A stretch of DNA of 22,127 bases from Acidobacteriota bacterium (lineage in GTDB: Bacteria; Acidobacteriota; Blastocatellia; Pyrinomonadales; Pyrinomonadaceae). Position 1 is the stretch's first letter, and each line of letters begins with the position of its first letter. Location: NCBI GenBank assembly GCA_024640445.1, contig JAHEEZ010000025.1, positions 1 through 22,127 on the forward strand, given 5' to 3'. The notes under the pieces are model-generated. The model worked only from the letters and a program-made list of their open reading frames with translations. It was not told where the DNA came from and made no database searches. Of the stretch, positions 6,371-14,221 are shown piece after piece. Position numbers and translations under genes: made by a program.

Positions 6371-9145
6371 CTACACGATCTCGTACCGGAAGTTTGAATC
6401 GTCTCCGACCGAAACATGCACCTTTGTAATGCCCTCGCCGCTCGCCATCTTCGAAAGCACTTCTCCGCTCATCTCCGGCAGAAGAGTGCCGTTCAGGATG
6501 TTGATAACATTCCTGGCACCGCTGTCTACGTCGGTGCAACGGCTTGCAACAGTATCGATGACGGCATCGTCGTAGGAAAATTGCGCACTGTGGTTCTCCA
6601 TGATGCGTTTTTGTATTTTCCGAAGCTGCAGTTTCACGATCTCCTTGAGCACATCGTCGGAGATAGGATAGAACGGAACGGTAACCATACGGCCGAGAAG
6701 AGCCGGTTTGAAGGCCTTCACGAGTTCAGGTCTTAGAGCCTCTTCCAGTCCCTTTGGATCGGGTCTTGTATCCGGATCCGCACACAGCGACATGATCAGA
6801 TCGGTGCCGATATTCGACGTCAACAGGATTATTGTGTTCTTGAAGTCGATCTCCCGGCCTTCACCGTCTTCGAGGACGCCCTTGTCGAAGACCTGGTAAA
6901 ACAATTCCATTACGTCCGGGTGCGCCTTTTCTACCTCGTCCAAAAGTACGACCGAATATGGCTTGCGCCTCACTGCTTCCGTCAGCACGCCGCCTTCGCC
7001 GTATCCGACATAGCCCGGAGGCGATCCCTTAAGGGAGGAAACAGTGTGCGCCTCCTGGTACTCGCTCATGTTTATGGAGATAAGATTTCGCTCCCCGCCG
7101 TAAAGAGTGTCGGCGAGCGCGAGCGCGGTTTCGGTCTTTCCGACGCCGCTGGTGCCGACAAGTATGAATACGCCGATCGGACGTTTGGGATCTGTAAGGC
7201 CCGCGCGCGACGTCTTGATACGTTCCGCAATCACCTCAAGAGCGTGGTCCTGTCCGAGGACGCGTTCACCGAGAGTCTTTTCAAGCTCAAGGATCGCGTT
7301 GATCTCATCGGCGACCATCTTGCCGACCGGTATGCCCGTCCATCCCGAAATGATCTCAGCGATCGCCTGCGAATCCACCACCGGCGACATTAAGGGATTC
7401 TCACCCTGTGTTTCCTTTAGATCGGCCGAAAGCTTTTGTAGTTCGGTTCTTAAAGCATCCGTATCGACGGGTGCCGATGTCTCCGGAGCGGCCGCAGTCG
7501 CGGTCGATTCACCTGAAGCGGCGTCCTGCGCGGTCGCGGCGGCAGCTGATTCGCCTCCCTCCGGCGAAGCGGACTCGGAGGCCACAGCCGACGCACCGTT
7601 TCCGGATCCGATCCGGGTCATTTCGAGCTTGGTCCTGATGGTCCTGATCTTCTCGGTCAGTTCCTTTTCTTTTTCCCACTGGACGTTCAACGCTTCAAGA
7701 GTCGCCGAGACTTCGTCCTTTTCTGCATTGAGTTCTCCGAGCCTCTCAGAGTGGTCGGCACCGGTGATCTGTTCGCGTTCCAGTGAGTTAATCTCTCGTT
7801 CGAGATGCTGGATCCTTTTTGTCGCATCCTCTACCGCGGCGGGGGTCGCGCCCTGTCCGATCGCTACCTTGGCGCATGCGGTGTCCAGAACGCTGACCGA
7901 CTTGTCGGGAAGTTGACGGCCTGTTATGTAGCGGTGTGAGAGTTTCACGCAATCCACTACAGCTTCATCGAGGATGCGCACGTTGTGGTGCTCTTCCATT
8001 TTTCCGGCGATCGCACGCATCATCCCGATCGCGGTATCAATCCCGGGTTCCTCTACTTTGACCACCTGAAATCGGCGAGCAAGTGCTGCATCTTTCTCAA
8101 AATACTTCTTGTACTCCGCCCAGGTCGTCGCGGCTATCGTTCGAAGTTCTCCTCTGGCCAGTGCGGGCTTCAGAAGGTTTGCCGCATCGTTCTGTCCGGC
8201 CGCGCCGCCGGCGCCGATCATCGTATGGGCTTCGTCGATGAAGATGATAATGGGTTGGGGGGATGACTTGACCTCGTCGATGACCGATTTCAGACGATTC
8301 TCAAATTCTCCCTTCACGCCGGCACCAGCCTGCAGGAGACCGAGGTCAAGCGTTCTGACGGCAACGTTCTTCAGGGGATCGGGCACGTCGCCCTGGGCTA
8401 TGCGAAGGGCAAAACCCTCGACAACGGCCGTTTTTCCGACTCCGGCTTCACCGGTCAGAATCGGGTTGTTCTGTCGCCTGCGGGTTAGAATGTCGATGAT
8501 CTGGCGTATCTCGAAATCTCGTCCGAGGATCGGGTCTATCTTGCCGTCTCTCGCTTTCGCGGTCAGGTCCTCAGCGTACTGGTCAAGCGCTTTGGTCTTT
8601 CCGGGAACCCCGCTTGCGACCTGACCGCCTGATAGTCCTGCTGTTTCGCCGAGCGCCATCGCCTCGCGCTCTTCGGAGGATTCCGAAGTGATCTTCGCAA
8701 AATCGCTCTCGAGAGCTTCAACCGAAATGTGTTCGAATTCTTTGGAGATGTCTCTGGCAATGCGTGAAAGGCCGTCGTCCTTTATAAGCGAAAGGATCAT
8801 ATGGCCCGAACGGACCCGCGCGGCGCTAAAATCGATGGACGCCAGAAGCCACGAATCCTGTACCCAGGTGGGTATTCGTTCACTCAGTCCCGGCGTTCTT
8901 GTGTTCCCCGTCTTCAGACGCTCCAGCGAATTGTTCACATCCTTCGAAAGGCGATCCACATTCACCTCGAAGTGGTTGCAGATCCGGTGCAGGTCGGTGT
9001 CGTCCTTGTCGAGCAGCTTAACGAGCAAATGCTCGATCTCAACGTCATAATTGGTCCGGGACAAGCAAAGCCCCGCAGCGTCTTCCAGCGCGCCCCTGCA
9101 CGTGTCATTCAACCTGCCGACCAGGTGCTTCAAATTAACATTCAT
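6371..9145 (-). CDS. clpV: ClpV/TssH, AAA+ ATPase that recycles the T6SS sheath
   Basis: A 924-aa ClpB-type double AAA+ ATPase that binds contracted TssB-TssC sheath and disassembles it with ATP. An N-domain occupies about 1-160. AAA1 has Walker A GEAGVGKT (about 232-239) and Walker B IFIDEAH (301-307). A helical middle domain with coiled-coil character runs about 400-510. AAA2 has Walker A GTSGVGKT (664-671) and Walker B VVLLDEVEKAH (about 732-742), with the pore-loop region GSPPGYVGYGEGG. Start MNVNLKHLVGRLNDTCRGAL fits ClpV rather than ClpB; AGGAG lies 8 nt before the ATG. Oddity: an Ala/Ser/Gly/Glu-rich low-complexity insertion at about 513-562 between the middle domain and the conserved VVDSQAIAEIISGWTGIPV segment, which makes the protein longer than usual. 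Last gene of the core run, ahead of a strong terminator. Confidence 0.97.
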   Translation of the reverse strand: MNVNLKHLVGRLNDTCRGALEDAAGLCLSRTNYDVEIEHLLVKLLDKDDTDLHRICNHFEVNVDRLSKDVNNSLERLKTGNTRTPGLSERIPTWVQDSWLLASIDFSAARVRSGHMILSLIKDDGLSRIARDISKEFEHISVEALESDFAKITSESSEEREAMALGETAGLSGGQVASGVPGKTKALDQYAEDLTAKARDGKIDPILGRDFEIRQIIDILTRRRQNNPILTGEAGVGKTAVVEGFALRIAQGDVPDPLKNVAVRTLDLGLLQAGAGVKGEFENRLKSVIDEVKSSPQPIIIFIDEAHTMIGAGGAAGQNDAANLLKPALARGELRTIAATTWAEYKKYFEKDAALARRFQVVKVEEPGIDTAIGMMRAIAGKMEEHHNVRILDEAVVDCVKLSHRYITGRQLPDKSVSVLDTACAKVAIGQGATPAAVEDATKRIQHLEREINSLEREQITGADHSERLGELNAEKDEVSATLEALNVQWEKEKELTEKIRTIRTKLEMTRIGSGNGASAVASESASPEGGESAAAATAQDAASGESTATAAAPETSAPVDTDALRTELQKLSADLKETQGENPLMSPVVDSQAIAEIISGWTGIPVGKMVADEINAILELEKTLGERVLGQDHALEVIAERIKTSRAGLTDPKRPIGVFILVGTSGVGKTETALALADTLYGGERNLISINMSEYQEAHTVSSLKGSPPGYVGYGEGGVLTEAVRRKPYSVVLLDEVEKAHPDVMELFYQVFDKGVLEDGEGREIDFKNTIILLTSNIGTDLIMSLCADPDTRPDPKGLEEALRPELVKAFKPALLGRMVTVPFYPISDDVLKEIVKLQLRKIQKRIMENHSAQFSYDDAVIDTVASRCTDVDSGARNVINILNGTLLPEMSGEVLSKMASGEGITKVHVSVGDDSNFRYEIV

Positions 9146-9291
9146 CGCCTCATCTCCTAAATTAAAGTCACTTAACGAATCCCGGGTTCCTGCCTACAGC
9201 CAGTTCAGAACGCAGAAGAAGGTCCCCAAATGTCGTTTCAAAATATGTTTGCACGCTATCTTATACCAAGATGTGTGCTTATGGAAAAAAA

Positions 9292-10299
9292 TCAGAATCT
9301 CAAAACCACCTGGTCATCGTCCTGTTCAAACGGAACCGACTTCAGCCAGGAGGTCCATCCGAGCATCGGCTTGCGTCTCGCCCGTGTCGTGAGGATCGTG
9401 CTCGGAACCTGCGAAGCCTCAAGAATGAGCTGTGCGTCAAAGTCCGCCTCAAGCCCGACCATGAACCTGACGATAGATCTCAGTGCTTCATGCGCGTTAC
9501 CTCTTGGGAGGAACGCCTGGAACTTCGAAAACGAAAGCGCGCCGAGCACAAGCCGGAATTTCGATTGCTGGTCCCATACCCTCGTTCCAATTATCGCGTC
9601 GATCCCGAGCCCGCTATTCGCCAGGCTCAGCTTCGTAATGCTTTCTCTGTCAAGATCGATCCACTGCCCAAAAAACTGTTTGACCTTTACATCGATAGCG
9701 AAGTAATCGGAAACGATCTGCCCAAGATTTTGCGCCGAGTGCGGCTTCTGTGTGATCAGTCCCGAATATGGCAGAAGCGACTCGTCGTCAAGGCTCATCC
9801 TTCCTCGCAGGCCTCGTGTACCGAGCCCGTCCAGATCGAAGAGGTATTGAGTGAATTCGTCTTCTCCCGCCTCGTAGGCGTATGGGAACCGGTATTTCTG
9901 CCACGCCCTGTAAAAAAGCGAGGTGGCCCTATGAGTAAAAATGTCTGTGAATGCCCAAAAGGCAGTGTCGCCATGCCGTATCCGGTTGAGCGCATGTTCA
10001 GTGTAGTGGGTCGGAAGTGTACCACTTACCCCGATGATGCCGATGAAGTTCACGATCATTTCAGTGATCGCGGCTTGCTCTTCTTTGCCGTCCTCGACGC
10101 GGATCTCCTGGATCTCGCTGGCAGGGAAATCCAACGCGATCCTTGATCTGAATCGAACGAACTCCTCGCCGGGCATCGCGTCGCGTCCGACCGGCTTCTT
10201 GCCTTTCTCAAGCAGTCCCATGAGGCGGACAGCCTGGAAAAAGCTGAACCTGTACGGTTCTTCGAAAAGTTCCCGATCAAGTGGTTTCTTGGTCGCCAT
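9292..10299 (-). CDS. tssG: TssG, T6SS baseplate component
   Basis: A 335-aa protein of the TssG/ImpH/VasB family (DUF1305), the usual length. TssG joins two TssF copies and TssE to form the baseplate wedge that contacts TssK and VgrG. Visible motifs are FFQAVRLM (20-27), GVSGTLPTHYTE (about 90-101), FTDIFTHRATSLFYRAW (about 117-133) and YSGLI further on. It is soluble with no signal peptide. ATG 10297-10299 lies 47 bp after the tssF stop; the Shine-Dalgarno site is unclear, so translation may depend on coupling. The 146 bp after its stop, before clpV, contain a TATAAG-like element and a small AT-rich inverted repeat but no convincing promoter. Confidence 0.95.
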   Translation of the reverse strand: MATKKPLDRELFEEPYRFSFFQAVRLMGLLEKGKKPVGRDAMPGEEFVRFRSRIALDFPASEIQEIRVEDGKEEQAAITEMIVNFIGIIGVSGTLPTHYTEHALNRIRHGDTAFWAFTDIFTHRATSLFYRAWQKYRFPYAYEAGEDEFTQYLFDLDGLGTRGLRGRMSLDDESLLPYSGLITQKPHSAQNLGQIVSDYFAIDVKVKQFFGQWIDLDRESITKLSLANSGLGIDAIIGTRVWDQQSKFRLVLGALSFSKFQAFLPRGNAHEALRSIVRFMVGLEADFDAQLILEASQVPSTILTTRARRKPMLGWTSWLKSVPFEQDDDQVVLRF

Positions 10300-10346
10300 A
10301 ATGTCGGCTTACGAACTACATCCGGTCCGATGCGGGCGGAAGCAGG

Positions 10347-12236
10347 TCAAAGGAGTATCTGTTCCCCGGTCCTTGGCCTCCATCGTTTTATCTCTCCCTC
10401 GCGCTGTTCAGATTCGATCACCAGCTGGTTAAACGAATTCAGAGAAGTGTAGACCCCCAGAAATCTCTCCAAAACACTCGCGAAAAGATACATTCCGCTT
10501 CCGACATACTGCTCTTCGTCAAAAACCACCTTCGTCTCAAGCCCGCGGACAAACCCCGAACCCACCCGGTGGCCGATCCTCCGGATAACAGCATTTGCGG
10601 AAACGCTCTTGATACCAAGTATCTGATTTCGTGTGGCGGAAGAGTCGTTGAAATTGTATAGCTGAAGGATCTCCTGCATTGCCTCCGGATTCCCATTCTC
10701 ATCGTTAACAAGCGAAAGGTAGTTCAGGTTCATGTGAGAGATAAGTCTCCACTGGACCCCTTTCCGCTGCGGAGGCCGGATCGTTTCCGTGGGCTTCGTC
10801 AGGCAGCGCACCCGGGAGACCAGTGCCGCTCCTTCAACCTCAAAATCACTGTCCTTCCCGCCGAAAGGCAGCCTTGCCGGAAGATCCCGGTTCGTGCACG
10901 TTGCCTTCACGGTGAGAATATCTGCCGCAGGCACCCTCGGATTGAATTCCGAATCAACGAAGGTTATGTAGACCTCCGTTCCTTCATCGTTCGGCCTCTG
11001 CGACTGGCGGCGGGATGAATACCAAAATGACTTTTCCTGATCTTCTCCGTACGTGTGCCGGAGGGAATAGAACGGGGCGAACTCCCTGGAAGAGTTTGTC
11101 GAAGGGTCGGTTGAAATAAGCCTGTCCACCGAATAGACCTCGGTCGTGTCCTGCCTGTGGACGTCCGGAATTAGGTGATACTCGTATTTTTGCTGGCTCA
11201 GGTAGATCGGATCAGCAGTCCTGGAGAAGAGGTTAACGATCGGAGCACAACCAAGCCTGAACGTGTCCGCGCTGACGGGAGCGGCGGGAGGCACGATGTC
11301 CTTTAGGTGGATAATGATGTCGAAATGGCTGCCGAATTTCCTCGCGACCGCCTGCTCAAGGCCTTTCACGTCGAAGAAAAGAAACTTGTACGGGAAAGCA
11401 AAGTACTCGGTCAGCAAACGATATCCTGAAAAGGACTTTTTCGTGTAAGGGATCAGTGCCTCATCTTCCTCAAAGCCGACCGGAACGAGGTGATCTGCGG
11501 TGAGTATGACAGGATCCGGCTGTTTCAACTGAATATTTGTGATCGTTTTCAGCTCGGAGCTGTCAATAGGCGTTTCTTTTGCGCGGAACTCGACCGCTGT
11601 CGAGTGGTTCATTATGATCTCGTACAGTGAGAACACAAGTTGAGGATCACCGTTCAAGAAGAACCTCATTGAACTTGGCGCCTCATCGGTTTCGCTCACC
11701 TTCAACTCGTGCAGCGAACTGCCTCCGAAGCATTTCATCGACAATCTGATCGTGCTTTCCGCAAACATCCCGCGCCCGTCCTTCGGCGCGGGCGACTCCA
11801 GGGCGGCGTCTGTAAGTTCGATCGGAAACAGGAGCGTGTCGAACGAGGTCCGGAAATGACAAGGCGTTCCGTCAACCGGTCTCGAATAAAGTTTCGTGCC
11901 GCGTTTTAGGGCCTGAATCGAAGTCAGTTTGTCTTTCGGGTTGCCGTAGGTCATCTGTACGATGGCCATTGAAGGGATTGGTGACTGGTAATGCGGATAG
12001 AGTACGTTGATGAAAGATTCTGTGATCTCCGGAAGCTCATCGTCGAGTTTCAAAGAGATCCTTGCCGCTAGAAACGCGAATGCCTCGACCAGCCTCTCGA
12101 CGTGCGGATCCTCTATCTTCTCTTCGTCCAGAAGCAGCCGCGAGGCGATCTTTGGATATCGGCGGGCAAACTCCGCTCCCATCTTCCGCAGGAAGACCAG
12201 CTCACGTTCGTAATAACCTAAGAGTTCGTCTCGCAT
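10347..12236 (-). CDS. tssF: TssF, T6SS baseplate component
   Basis: A protein of the TssF/ImpG/VasA family (DUF879), usual length about 600-630 aa. I chose ATG 12234-12236 (629 aa) because MRDELLGYYERELVFLRKMG is the family's normal N-terminus and GGAAAG lies 8 nt upstream. The frame is open 11 codons further to a TTG at 12269, but that extension is basic and not family-like. TssF is the main wedge protein of the baseplate, in a complex of two TssF, one TssG and one TssE. Conserved parts include the N-terminal YYERELVFLRK followed by RRYPKIASRLL, a central LTEYFAFPYKFLFFD, FAPFYSLRH and the C-terminal GSGMYLFASVLERFLGVYTS. It follows the lipase gene by 48 bp and precedes tssG by 47 bp. Confidence 0.95.
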   Translation of the reverse strand: MRDELLGYYERELVFLRKMGAEFARRYPKIASRLLLDEEKIEDPHVERLVEAFAFLAARISLKLDDELPEITESFINVLYPHYQSPIPSMAIVQMTYGNPKDKLTSIQALKRGTKLYSRPVDGTPCHFRTSFDTLLFPIELTDAALESPAPKDGRGMFAESTIRLSMKCFGGSSLHELKVSETDEAPSSMRFFLNGDPQLVFSLYEIIMNHSTAVEFRAKETPIDSSELKTITNIQLKQPDPVILTADHLVPVGFEEDEALIPYTKKSFSGYRLLTEYFAFPYKFLFFDVKGLEQAVARKFGSHFDIIIHLKDIVPPAAPVSADTFRLGCAPIVNLFSRTADPIYLSQQKYEYHLIPDVHRQDTTEVYSVDRLISTDPSTNSSREFAPFYSLRHTYGEDQEKSFWYSSRRQSQRPNDEGTEVYITFVDSEFNPRVPAADILTVKATCTNRDLPARLPFGGKDSDFEVEGAALVSRVRCLTKPTETIRPPQRKGVQWRLISHMNLNYLSLVNDENGNPEAMQEILQLYNFNDSSATRNQILGIKSVSANAVIRRIGHRVGSGFVRGLETKVVFDEEQYVGSGMYLFASVLERFLGVYTSLNSFNQLVIESEQREGEIKRWRPRTGEQILL

Positions 12237-12284
12237 TAAGTGATCTTTCCGGCGTTTGAGCTCCGGCAAAATCCGGTCTTCGAT

Positions 12285-12881
12285 CTAAAGTTTCACAGGA
12301 AGGCCGACTGACGGACCTACATTTGAAAGTGAATGTCTGGAAAATATGTTTCCGCTCGAAGAAACTTCGACATCTATTCCCGGGTTTCGGCCCGGCGAAC
12401 TGCTTACTATTTCTCCGCCCTGGGCTACGTAATTGGTGATCTGCGCATTTTGTCCGAATGCCGGAATCGACACCGCACCGATCAGGGGCGCCGGATTTAC
12501 GGTGTAAGCCCGCAGTCTTGTATAAACCGAACAGTAGGCTGCCAGACCGCCTCCGAGGGAATGGCCGGCAAGGATCAATTGTCCGTGACGGCTCATCTCG
12601 ATCCCGGTGATCAGAAGAGCCTCCCTGTATTGCGAGGGCGTTCCTCCGATTGCCTGCGCGATGTCAACGGCGACATCTACCAGAGAATCGGTTCCGGCGA
12701 AAGCCAGAACGGTCTTCTCGTTGCCGCTGATGACGACGCACTTGAATCCTGACATCCAGTTGCTGACTGCGCGTGAAACGCTCCAGGTACTCCCGTCCGG
12801 AAACCTGTAGGAATCCCCGCGTTCCCCGTCGTACGCCACCTCGCAGACGCCTTTTGCTTCTCCAAAAGTAAGAGTGGGCAT
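12285..12881 (-). CDS. Class-3-type lipase / alpha-beta hydrolase inside the T6SS core operon; candidate effector
   Basis: A 198-aa protein with a Lipase_3-like (Mbeg1-type) pattern. TVLAFAGTDSLVDVAVD (about 57-73) resembles the oxyanion-side strand. GHSLGGGLA (106-114) carries the nucleophile Ser108. YVAQGGEIVSSSPG (about 151-164) precedes a candidate acid at Asp170, and FSRHSLSN (180-187) carries candidate catalytic His183. This is a complete-looking triad in a minimal domain. There is no signal peptide or membrane segment, so it would act in the cytosol or be delivered by the T6SS. AAAGGA lies about 9 nt before the ATG. The gene lies 28 bp from tssE and 48 bp from tssF on the same strand, a place normally held by structural genes. 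A T6SS lipase (Tle-like) effector is the leading idea, but no immunity gene is adjacent. A cytosolic esterase or accessory role remains possible. Confidence 0.8.
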   Translation of the reverse strand: MPTLTFGEAKGVCEVAYDGERGDSYRFPDGSTWSVSRAVSNWMSGFKCVVISGNEKTVLAFAGTDSLVDVAVDIAQAIGGTPSQYREALLITGIEMSRHGQLILAGHSLGGGLAAYCSVYTRLRAYTVNPAPLIGAVSIPAFGQNAQITNYVAQGGEIVSSSPGRNPGIDVEVSSSGNIFSRHSLSNVGPSVGLPVKL

Positions 12882-12909
12882 TATTTACTTTCCTTTGTGT
12901 TCCAGTGTG

Positions 12910-13398
12910 TCAGACTTCCTTAAGTGCGAAGTCACCTGTACCAAGCTCAAGCACGGTATCGAAAACCACGGGTTCCGGTGTTGGCTCAACGTTTAGGAAA
13001 GCCTCGACCCGGAACCGGAGTTCCCGGTCCGTTGAACTGACCGGTTCAAGCGTCACGTTCAGGTCTATGAGCCTCGGCTCAAAGTTGCTTATCGCCGTTT
13101 CAAGTTGGTCCGTGATCTTCTTAAGATCGTTATGATTTCTTGCGCTTATTCCCGTGAAATCAGGAAGGCCATATGCGACTACGGACTTAGGAACTTCCTC
13201 AAGGTCCACGTCGACCTCCACAGGGTAACTGCGGGCGTTCAAGAGCCATTCAAGGTCCCTCTTTACGCTTTGTTTCAACTCGCCAAGGGATGTGGATCTC
13301 GACTTCGGGGCCTCGGTCGACACTTTCGGCTCATAATCGGTGAGTCGGTCGAGAAGCGAGGGTGTGATCCGAATCTCCTGATCCTGGCGTTTAGACAT
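12910..13398 (-). CDS. tssE: TssE, gp25-like T6SS baseplate protein
   Basis: A 162-aa protein of the GPW/gp25 family, the usual TssE length. TssE sits in the baseplate wedge with TssF and TssG and is thought to start sheath polymerisation, like T4 gp25. Visible motifs are ITPSLLDRLTDYEP (11-24), the SVKRDLEWLLNAR helix (44-56), YGLPDFTG (76-83) and the FEPRL box (106-110), which contains the EPR-type motif typical of gp25. ATG 13396-13398 gives a family-like start, but no Shine-Dalgarno site is visible. A strong 11-bp hairpin lies just upstream (13419-13446), which could lower translation or reinitiation. Follows hcp by 116 bp. Confidence 0.94.
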   Translation of the reverse strand: MSKRQDQEIRITPSLLDRLTDYEPKVSTEAPKSRSTSLGELKQSVKRDLEWLLNARSYPVEVDVDLEEVPKSVVAYGLPDFTGISARNHNDLKKITDQLETAISNFEPRLIDLNVTLEPVSSTDRELRFRVEAFLNVEPTPEPVVFDTVLELGTGDFALKEV

Positions 13399-13418
13399 TT
13401 AGGCTGATAGGAATGCAA

Positions 13419-13493
13419 CGGTCTTTCCCGATGAAGGGAAAGACCGGCGGAAAGTGAAAGTTGAGGCCTGCGTCGTTTTCGGCGGCAGGCCTC
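13419..13493 (-). terminator. Two tandem hairpins between hcp and tssE; possible attenuator or 3'-end stabiliser
   Basis: Two perfect stems lie after the hcp stop. The first (arms 13463-13471 and 13485-13493, 9 bp) is followed on the minus strand by the weakly T-rich AACTTTCACTTTCC. The second (arms 13419-13429 and 13436-13446, 11 bp, 6-nt loop) has no T-run. Neither is a textbook terminator. Tandem stems after a highly expressed gene often give partial termination or protect the mRNA 3' end, which would set Hcp above the downstream baseplate genes. That function is inference. Confidence 0.5.
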
Positions 13494-13514
13494 GTTTGGA
13501 AAAGGCTGTCAGAC

Positions 13515-14015
13515 TTACGCTCCGCTGCCTTCGACCTTCTTGATATCGTATCCGGTCGTGTTCGTAAGCGCGACACTTCCGTCTGCTTTCTGCTGGTAAT
13601 ACTCGTGGGTGATCTTTGTGAAGTTAAACGAGATCTGCTCCATCGGAAGTGCTCCCGAGCCGTTGCTGCCGCCCGTTTGGAAGGACGAGATCACCAAGTC
13701 GTTGAACGTTACCTTGTAATAAGTATACGGATTTCCGTCACCGCCCGTCTTTCTGCAGCAAAGTACCGCCTGCGGAATGTGGTTGCCTTTGCAACACGCC
13801 AGGAAAAGCTGAGAACTCGCCTTACCATTCTGAACCACAAAATGGAAATCCTGCAGGCTTACCTTACCGGTACCCAAACCGGTTCCTAGGGTTGACGATC
13901 CAGAGTTGTTGGCCCCAAACGACCATGATTCGATCTGCATCTGCTTCTCAAATCCCGTCGCTTCCGATTCGCCTTCGATAGTATCGACCTTCAAGTAATA
14001 ATCAGCGCTTGCCAT
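13515..14015 (-). CDS. hcp: Hcp (TssD), T6SS inner-tube protein
   Basis: A 166-aa Hcp1-family protein (DUF796), usual length. It forms stacked hexameric rings that make the T6SS inner tube and can carry small effectors in the lumen. The start MASADYYLKVDTIEGES and the motifs IESWSFGANN (28-37), DFHFVV (56-61), ITHEYYQQKADGS (about 135-147) and GYDIKK (155-160) are typical. There is no C-terminal toxin extension. An oddity is four cysteines in two pairs, Cys74-Cys75 and Cys86-Cys87, in a segment that usually carries at most one or two. An AAAGGAG site lies 11 nt before the ATG. The gene is flanked by several hairpins upstream and downstream, which suggests independent control of its level. Confidence 0.96.
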   Translation of the reverse strand: MASADYYLKVDTIEGESEATGFEKQMQIESWSFGANNSGSSTLGTGLGTGKVSLQDFHFVVQNGKASSQLFLACCKGNHIPQAVLCCRKTGGDGNPYTYYKVTFNDLVISSFQTGGSNGSGALPMEQISFNFTKITHEYYQQKADGSVALTNTTGYDIKKVEGSGA

Positions 14016-14054
14016 TGTGTTTCTTGCTCCTTTTTTTCAGTTGTTAATTGCAAT

Positions 14055-14087
14055 GCCGGTTTGCCAGATCAACTTCCTTCAACCGGC
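14055..14087 (-). promoter_or_regulatory. Hairpin in the hcp leader
   Basis: A perfect 7-bp inverted repeat, GCCGGTT with AACCGGC, encloses a 19-nt loop and ends about 40 nt before the hcp start codon. It would form in the 5' leader of hcp mRNA and leaves the Shine-Dalgarno site free. It could be a stability or processing element; no known riboswitch is recognised. Confidence 0.4.
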
Positions 14088-14170
14088 GTACATCCCGAAG
14101 ACGGGGGTCTTACCGCCTTTTGCACAAATGTCGAAAAAGTTCTTAGCGAGTGACGTTCTCCAGGCATTTT

Positions 14171-14193
14171 CGGCGGCCGCATAGCGGCCGCCG
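14171..14193 (-). other. Perfect 10-bp GC-rich hairpin after tssC
   Basis: Arms 14171-14180 and 14184-14193 are perfectly complementary around a 3-nt loop, 29 bp after the tssC stop. It is followed on the minus strand by AAAATGCC, with no T-run, so it is not a standard intrinsic terminator. It may pause polymerase, protect the tssC mRNA end or mark a processing site before hcp. Confidence 0.55.
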
Positions 14194-14221
14194 TACCTTG
14201 GAAAACGAAGATCGCCGGGGA

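Noticed and set aside
9146..9291. Promoter for clpV at a TATAAG element in the tssG-clpV space
   Set aside because: TATAAG is good but no acceptable -35 box lies at 16-18 bp; it overlaps a 5-bp inverted repeat and could be chance.
12237..12269. A TTG start that would lengthen TssF by 11 residues
   Set aside because: The extension is basic and not family-like, while ATG 12236 has a GGAAAG site and gives the usual TssF N-terminus.
14038..14078. sigma70-type promoter for hcp (TTGATC with AATTAA)
   Set aside because: The -10 matches only about half the consensus, and it overlaps the leader hairpin; support is too weak to call.
14016..14100. sigma54-type promoter (TGGCA...TTGCA) upstream of hcp
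   Set aside because: The GG and GC elements are 2 bp too far apart for the -24/-12 spacing.
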